Assembly (NCBI RefSeq): GCF_014651855.1
Contig: NZ_BMXR01000002.1
Location: 248,001 to 312,000, forward strand
Reading direction: 5' to 3'
DNA from: Saccharospirillum salsuginis
GTDB taxonomy: Bacteria > Pseudomonadota > Gammaproteobacteria > Pseudomonadales > Natronospirillaceae
DNA length: 64,000 nt
A model generated the notes under the pieces. It did not search any database. It saw nothing but the letters and a program-made list of their open reading frames with translations, and was not told the origin of the DNA. Below, in pieces: positions 58,697 to 64,000 of this stretch; positions within the stretch are counted from its first letter, which is position 1, and each line of letters opens with the position of its first letter. The position numbers and the translations under genes were made by a program.

Positions 58697-60880
58697 ATGA
58701 GTTGGAAGATGAATCTGAGTCGATTAGTCGTATTTCTGGTTGCAACCCTCGTGAGTTGCAGCGCCTTCTCGGTTTCCCTGACAGATTTTCGTGCGATGGC
58801 ATTGTCTGGTGACCGAACGCAATTGGAGCTCACATTTGATGGCCCTGCGCCTACACCTGTTGGCTACAGTATTGAGGATCCCGCAAGGATTTCCCTCGAT
58901 TTCAGTGATACCAACAGTCTGTTGGACAATAAGTATTATCAGATCAGTACGGGGAATACCCGCAATGCGGCGATTGTCTCCTCCAGCGGTCGAACCCGGG
59001 TAGTACTGAGTCTGACGACCCTGGTTCCTTATGCCACGGCGGTATCGGGTAACAAGGTCCAGGTCTTGATCGGTGAAGGGGCTCAAGAACTGGTCGGTTC
59101 ATCGAATACCAGGGATGGGGTAAGCGATCCTGATGGAGACATGATTATGTCCGCCAACGAATCGTCTACCGGGGCTGGACAAGAGAACGCTTCAACCACC
59201 CAGGCCTCAAGATCCGCTTCCAATGAACTGATTAATGTTGACTTTCGTCGTTCTGAAGCCGGGACTGGGCAGGTAATACTGGAGTTTTCCAACGATACAG
59301 CCCGGACCGACGTAGTGGAGCGAGGCAACAATATCATGGTTCGAGTGGAAGACTATGAGGTGCCCAGCGAACTGCGTCGCCGATTGGATGTCGTCGACTT
59401 CGCCACCTCCGTCCACTTCGTCAATGTCTATCGGGAAGAGGGCGATGCCGTTATCGAACTCGAAATCAATGGCGCCTACGATTATCTGGCATATCAAGCC
59501 GATAATCGTATGACGATAGATGTGCAGACTTTGACTCCTGAGGAAGCGGAGGCGCGCCTCAAGGAACAATTTCCGTACAGTGGTGAAAAACTGTCTCTTA
59601 GTTTCCAGGACATCGAGGTTCGAAACGTACTGCAATTGATAGCAGACTATGTGGGTTTGAATCTCGTGGCTTCCGATTCCATATCCGGAAACATTACATT
59701 GAGATTGCAGAACGTTCCTTGGGATCAGGCGTTGGATCTCGTATTGAAGACGAAAGGGCTCGACAAGCGTCAGACAGGTAATGTTCTGTTGGTGGCTCCA
59801 GCTCAAGAGATCGCTGAGCGAGAGCGTTTGGAACTGGAGTCTCAGCAACAGGTCGAGCAGCTAGCGCCTTTGGTAACTGAATTTGTTCAAATCAATTATG
59901 CGAAGGCGTCCGAGATCCTGTCCGTTATTCAAACTGGAGCCGGTGGCGGCGGTGGCTCCGATGGTGAAGGAGAAGAAGGTGGATCCTCATCCTCGGGATT
60001 CCTCTCCAGTCGTGGCTCAGCCTCGGTTGATGCGCGTACGAATACTCTCATTTTGCGGGATACCGCCAGTAACCTCGAGCGTATTCGAGAAGCCATCCGC
60101 ATATTCGACGTTCCGGTGCGTCAGGTTCTGATCGAAGCTCGAGTTGTCGCGGCACGAACCTCTGTCGGCAAGGAGTTGGGTATTCGATGGGGCGGAAATG
60201 TGAACAACGCCAGTGATACACCAGTCGTCGCATCAGGTAGTCTGGATCAAACCAGCAGTATCGGCAGCGACTTGAATACGTCTGGCGGAACATCCTACGA
60301 AATGTCCTACCCGGATGCATTGGTAGTGGATTTACCTGCTGCGAACAGCAATGCCAGCTCCTTTGCGATCGGCGTAGCCGCTTTCGACTATGCGCTGGAT
60401 CTTGAGCTGTCCGCCCTGGAGACCCGCGGTTCGGCAGAGGTTGTCTCTCAACCAAAAATTGTAACGTCCGATGGCCAGGAGGCTTACATCATTTCCGGGC
60501 AATCCATCCCCTTTACCGGGGAGGATGGTGAAACGATATTCCGGGATGCCGGCTTGTCACTGCGCGTCACACCGCAAATCACACCCGACAATAGAATGGT
60601 TCTGGATTTGATTGTAACCCAGGATTCCCTGGCGGCAGGCGGTAACGCCATCGACACGAACTCGGTGACTACCCAAGTGTTGGTCGACAATGGTGAAACT
60701 CTGGTTCTTGGCGGTGTATACCGGACAGAGGCCGTCACTACGGTCAACAAAACACCGTTGTTGGGTGATTTGCCGGTACTTGGGGCACTGTTTAAACGCA
60801 GTTCGACTTCCGAAGAAAAAACCGAACTCCTGATTTTCATTACACCGAAACTGGTGAGAGAGGGGCTCGCGTCAAACTAA
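58697..60880 (+). CDS. pilQ: Type IV pilus secretin PilQ
   Basis: 727-residue outer-membrane channel for the pilus. Signal peptide about 1-27, two AMIN domains that bind peptidoglycan (about 30-110 and 180-270), an STN/secretin N domain (LSFQDIEVRNVLQLIADYVGLNL-type region near 310), NolW-like repeat, a Gly/Ser/Glu-rich loop, then the secretin domain with VPVRQVLIEARVVAARTS and FKRSSTSEEKTELLIFITP. ATG 58697 follows AAGGGTG. The upstream open frame overlapping pilP is rejected as start. Confidence 0.96.
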   Translation: MSWKMNLSRLVVFLVATLVSCSAFSVSLTDFRAMALSGDRTQLELTFDGPAPTPVGYSIEDPARISLDFSDTNSLLDNKYYQISTGNTRNAAIVSSSGRTRVVLSLTTLVPYATAVSGNKVQVLIGEGAQELVGSSNTRDGVSDPDGDMIMSANESSTGAGQENASTTQASRSASNELINVDFRRSEAGTGQVILEFSNDTARTDVVERGNNIMVRVEDYEVPSELRRRLDVVDFATSVHFVNVYREEGDAVIELEINGAYDYLAYQADNRMTIDVQTLTPEEAEARLKEQFPYSGEKLSLSFQDIEVRNVLQLIADYVGLNLVASDSISGNITLRLQNVPWDQALDLVLKTKGLDKRQTGNVLLVAPAQEIAERERLELESQQQVEQLAPLVTEFVQINYAKASEILSVIQTGAGGGGGSDGEGEEGGSSSSGFLSSRGSASVDARTNTLILRDTASNLERIREAIRIFDVPVRQVLIEARVVAARTSVGKELGIRWGGNVNNASDTPVVASGSLDQTSSIGSDLNTSGGTSYEMSYPDALVVDLPAANSNASSFAIGVAAFDYALDLELSALETRGSAEVVSQPKIVTSDGQEAYIISGQSIPFTGEDGETIFRDAGLSLRVTPQITPDNRMVLDLIVTQDSLAAGGNAIDTNSVTTQVLVDNGETLVLGGVYRTEAVTTVNKTPLLGDLPVLGALFKRSSTSEEKTELLIFITPKLVREGLASN

Positions 60881-60886
60881 GAAGCA

Positions 60887-61402
60887 ATGAAAGCTGACAA
60901 TCTAATACTGATCGGGCCGATGGGTGCGGGTAAGAGCACCATCGGCCGTTTGCTGTCTGACGATCTGAGCTTGCCCTTTATCGATTCCGACAAGGAGATC
61001 GAGGATCGTTCGGGTGCGAACATTCCCTGGATTTTTGACCTGGAAGGTGAGGCCGGCTTTCGCGAGCGGGAGAGTCAGGTCATTGCGGATCTACTTGGCG
61101 AGCCCGCGAAGGTGTTGGCCACAGGTGGCGGTGCCATATTGAGCGAAGACAACCGACGCTTGCTCAAGGCGTCCGGATTCGTGGTGTATCTGAAAACATC
61201 GGTCGAACAACAATTGATCCGTACGGCGAAGGACAAGAACCGTCCATTACTGCAACGGGATGACCCTGAAGCCGTTCTCCGAGCCCTCGCAGTTGAGCGC
61301 AATTCGTTGTATGAAACCACGGCCCACTTGACCATCGACACTGACGGGCTGTCTCCCAAGGCCGTCGTTCGTGACATTCTTCGACATTTGAAACAGGCGT
61401 GA
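60887..61402 (+). CDS. aroK: Shikimate kinase
   Basis: 171-residue P-loop kinase phosphorylating shikimate. Walker [13 protein letters not shown], shikimate contact [18 protein letters not shown], and the lid KDKNRPLLQ. Six nt after pilQ; the pilQ-aroK-aroB order is conserved in gammaproteobacteria. Confidence 0.97.
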   Translation: MKADNLILIGPMGAGKSTIGRLLSDDLSLPFIDSDKEIEDRSGANIPWIFDLEGEAGFRERESQVIADLLGEPAKVLATGGGAILSEDNRRLLKASGFVVYLKTSVEQQLIRTAKDKNRPLLQRDDPEAVLRALAVERNSLYETTAHLTIDTDGLSPKAVVRDILRHLKQA

Positions 61403-61406
61403 AGTG

Positions 61407-62504
61407 ATGCTATTGACCGTCGAGTTGGGAGAGCGCAGCTACCCAATACTGATCGAACCCGGCTGTATGAACCGCAAGGACCAATGGTCCGAACGGGTGC
61501 CTCATGCGGAAGTGGTGATTGTCACCAACGAGACCATTGCCCCTTTGTACCTTGACTCGCTCAAACGCAGCCTCGAACGGTCCGGGCGTCGACTGTTGTC
61601 GTTAACATTGCCGGATGGCGAGTCGTACAAATCGGCCGAGACACTGGGTCGGATCTATGATTTCCTGTTGGAGCATTCGATCAGTCGCAAGGCGGTTCTG
61701 ATAGCGCTGGGTGGCGGTGTCATCGGTGACCTGACCGGCTATGCGGCCGCCACTTTTCAGCGAGGGATCGATTTCATTCAAGTACCGACGACGTTGCTGT
61801 CCCAGGTGGATTCCTCCGTGGGAGGCAAGACCGGCATCAATCACCCTCTTGGAAAAAACATGATCGGCGCATTCAAGCAGCCGAAGTCCGTCGTGATCGA
61901 TCCCGCCGTTCTTTCAACATTGCCGGATCGCGAGTTGTCGGCCGGATTGGCGGAAGTGATCAAATACGGACTCATTCACGATGCCGACTTCTTTGAATGG
62001 CTAGAGACCAATATCGACGCCTTGCTTGCCAAGGACGCCGATGCCCTGGTTCAGGCCATCGCGCGATCCTGCCGATTGAAAGCGGATATCGTCGCCGCCG
62101 ATGAGACCGAGCAGGGCATTCGCGCCATATTGAACCTGGGTCATACGTTTGGCCATGCCATCGAAGCCGAACTGGGCTATGGGCTTTGGTTGCATGGCGA
62201 GGCGGTCGCAGCCGGTATGGTCATGGCATCCGACCTTTCCCAGCGCCAGGGGTGGATTGACGGCGAAGTGACCGAGCGGGCCAGGAACCTGCTGTCGGCC
62301 GCCCGATTGCCGGTGGCGCCACCGCCGCAAATGACACCCGACCGTTTCATGAACCATATGGCCAGAGACAAGAAAGTCGAATCTGGCCAATTGCGCCTGG
62401 TTCTGTTGGAGGCGCTCGGCCGAGCCACGGTTACGTCCACGTTCGATCCGGCTCGACTGGAAGCTTGTCTGAGCGCCTTCTGCACTTCTCACTCTCAGCC
62501 GTGA
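61407..62504 (+). CDS. aroB: 3-dehydroquinate synthase
   Basis: 365-residue NAD- and metal-dependent enzyme of the shikimate pathway. Seen: [77 protein letters not shown] (here [16 protein letters not shown]) and the metal ligands in EVIKYGLI and [16 protein letters not shown] 61407 is chosen; a GTG at 61404 is in frame. Follows aroK by 4 nt. Confidence 0.97.
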   Translation: MLLTVELGERSYPILIEPGCMNRKDQWSERVPHAEVVIVTNETIAPLYLDSLKRSLERSGRRLLSLTLPDGESYKSAETLGRIYDFLLEHSISRKAVLIALGGGVIGDLTGYAAATFQRGIDFIQVPTTLLSQVDSSVGGKTGINHPLGKNMIGAFKQPKSVVIDPAVLSTLPDRELSAGLAEVIKYGLIHDADFFEWLETNIDALLAKDADALVQAIARSCRLKADIVAADETEQGIRAILNLGHTFGHAIEAELGYGLWLHGEAVAAGMVMASDLSQRQGWIDGEVTERARNLLSAARLPVAPPPQMTPDRFMNHMARDKKVESGQLRLVLLEALGRATVTSTFDPARLEACLSAFCTSHSQP

Positions 62505-62569
62505 TATCGTCCACTGGACAGGGGCCGAAGCACCCGGTTTAATGGTCCAAACACGCCAGAGATCAGTCT

Positions 62570-64000
62570 ATGCAGGATATGCCGGATCAACTCCAGCGAA
62601 TGCTCGACTTTTACGGGCTGGCACAGGACCCGTTCGGTGAGCAGGTCGATGCCACGGTATTCAGCAATGCCGGCGACCGGTCCGAGCTTGCGGAACAATT
62701 CAAGCACCTCCTGACATTCAGTCCCCAGGACTGCCTGTTGATGGCACCCGCCGGAGGCGGTAAAACCGCTTTGGCTCAACAGGTATTGAAACGGTTGGAC
62801 GATGAATGGCGCGTCGCCTGGGTCAATGCCGCCGAGGCCACTCAATTGGACGATCTGGTTCGGGAACTGATCGGTCAACTGGGCCTGGGGTTGAAGGCCG
62901 ACGGCGATATAGCATCGGCATTCCGGAACATTGCCGATGTTATCCGGCAGCGTACCGAAGATGGCGAATTCTTTCTGTTAATCGTGCAACATGCCGATCA
63001 GCTGCCTCTCGATGTCCAGCAGTGGCTCCAGTCGTTTCGCACACTCAGTCCACGCCCTGACAGTCGATTGCGTCAACTCTGGCTGGCGAGTTCCGCCACG
63101 GCCATCGAGCAGGCGGACAATGACGATCAATGGTACAGCCTCGTACTCGAACCCTTTAACGCCAGCGACGCCCTGACCTATTTAAAAGACCGATTCGCCG
63201 GTGCCGGCCAATTGGATGGCGTCCCCATTGAGCCTCGCGATGTTACGCGTTTGAACGAATTGGCCGGTGGCTTACCCGGCGAGTTGAATCAAGTCGTCAA
63301 GGATTACCTGATTGCCGGCACCTACAAAACCACGGAACGGCGTCAGGGGTTTCCGCTCACCCATGTGTTGGCCGGCGCGGCCGTTGTCACCGTGGTCGTA
63401 CTGGCTGTTCTGTACAGTCAACAACCCGCCAATGAGTCGGTTGACATAACCTCTTCCCAGCAGACCAACACGGAGACCGAGGAACCCACCGAGGTACAAC
63501 AGAGACTGGCGGAAGCCGCGGCACGTATAGAGGCGCGTCGTCAGGAGGGGGTGGCATCCGCTTCCGAATCCGAGCCGGTTGCAGAGCCGGAGCCGGCATC
63601 CGACACGTCACCGACTGATCCACCGAGCGAGACATCGCAGCTTGCTACTCAGACGACCGAGAACCCGGCGGCGACACCCGGAAGTACCGATGTGGACACC
63701 GAACAGCCCGATGCGTCGACGGAGGTCGAAACGGATGCCGGGGGTGATCGTGGCCTGATGGCTACGGCAGCGGACAGCGACTATACGTTGCAACTGCTGG
63801 GCGTGCGGGATCGTTCTGCGATTGAACGAGTGGTGTTGGGCCTGGAAAACCCGGACCGGTTCGAGATCGTTTCGTCCACTTACCAGGGTGAGCCCTGGTA
63901 TGTCCTGATTCACGGGCAGTATGAGGATGCGGCCCAGGCTCGAGCCGACATCGACCGCCTGCCGGACGTATTTAGTGGTCAGTCTCCCTGGCCCCGTACC
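62570..64000 (+). CDS. damX: DamX-like AAA ATPase with SPOR domain (partial, 3' end outside window)
   Basis: I translated the plus strand from ATG 62570; 477 codons stay open to the window end. Residues about 10-240 are an AAA-type ATPase (FYGLAQDPFGEQVDATVFSN; Walker A APAGGGKTAL at about 59-68; LIVQHADQL as Walker B-like). One membrane helix about 264-284 (HVLAGAAVVTVVVLAVL), a long acidic Glu/Thr/Pro linker, then the start of a SPOR domain (YTLQLLGVRDRSAIERVVLG, YVLIHGQYEDAAQARADIDRL). This fits DamX, a septal-ring protein, and its place after aroB is conserved. The SPOR end is missing. Confidence 0.9.
   Translation, partial: MQDMPDQLQRMLDFYGLAQDPFGEQVDATVFSNAGDRSELAEQFKHLLTFSPQDCLLMAPAGGGKTALAQQVLKRLDDEWRVAWVNAAEATQLDDLVRELIGQLGLGLKADGDIASAFRNIADVIRQRTEDGEFFLLIVQHADQLPLDVQQWLQSFRTLSPRPDSRLRQLWLASSATAIEQADNDDQWYSLVLEPFNASDALTYLKDRFAGAGQLDGVPIEPRDVTRLNELAGGLPGELNQVVKDYLIAGTYKTTERRQGFPLTHVLAGAAVVTVVVLAVLYSQQPANESVDITSSQQTNTETEEPTEVQQRLAEAAARIEARRQEGVASASESEPVAEPEPASDTSPTDPPSETSQLATQTTENPAATPGSTDVDTEQPDASTEVETDAGGDRGLMATAADSDYTLQLLGVRDRSAIERVVLGLENPDRFEIVSSTYQGEPWYVLIHGQYEDAAQARADIDRLPDVFSGQSPWPRT

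Overview
The window reads as one stretch of chromosome from a free-living, probably marine or halophilic gammaproteobacterium with a GC-rich genome (roughly 58-60 percent by eye). The gshB-pilGHIJK-chpABC and mrcA-pilMNOPQ-aroK-aroB-damX blocks are laid out as in Pseudomonas and its relatives. The TRAP carboxylate transporter, acidic linkers and mixed housekeeping content would suit an Oceanospirillales or Saccharospirillum-type lineage. That lineage call is inference; no rRNA is present.

Layout: 1-4.0 kb holds a TRAP transporter on the minus strand (two paralogous dctP binding proteins, dctQ, and dctM cut by the window edge). 4.4-4.9 kb is a MarR-like regulator. 4.99-10.9 kb is a TPP-riboswitch-controlled thiamine operon (thiC, a thiD-thiE fusion, thiS, thiG, thiH). 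11.1-13.0 kb is a three-gene signalling operon (CheY-like, CheC-like, diguanylate cyclase). 13.2-19.3 kb is a minus-strand unit gshB-tonB-ruvX-FAN1-helicase; the helicase carries an N-terminal PD-(D/E)XK nuclease. 19.7-32.3 kb is the Pil-Chp twitching chemosensory cluster, including a 2206-residue ChpA. 32.3-37.6 kb has class I adenylate cyclase (convergent with chpC) and ompR-envZ. 37.7-38.9 kb is deoD-cdd. 39.2-51.1 kb is mostly minus-strand housekeeping: a TrmB-like regulator, a flavin reductase, a YgjV-like membrane protein, ubiD, a DUF971 protein, hslVU with a sigma-32-type promoter, an ftsN-like SPOR gene, argS and priA. 51.2-53.1 kb is rpmE and a short malic enzyme. 53.2-55.7 kb is mrcA. 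55.9-64 kb is pilMNOPQ-aroK-aroB-damX, with damX cut by the end.

The feature I consider most worth following is not a gene. Nine intergenic copies of a roughly 90-115 bp element occur in this window. Each copy has its own long inverted arms closing a conserved core of about 55 nt that folds into two small hairpins. All three helices vary in a compensated way. On one strand both hairpin loops always contain GGA, and several hairpins resemble the CsrA/RsmA binding consensus. Seven gaps between co-oriented genes or at a 3' end contain copies. In every same-strand gap at least one copy would be transcribed with the GGA strand as RNA. Two other repeat families (a REP-like GTAGGAGCGCAC type and a 110-bp MITE-like element) are also present; one REP pair has become the coding sequence for the C-terminus of the ThiDE fusion.

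No tRNA, rRNA, CRISPR array, prophage or complete insertion sequence was recognised.
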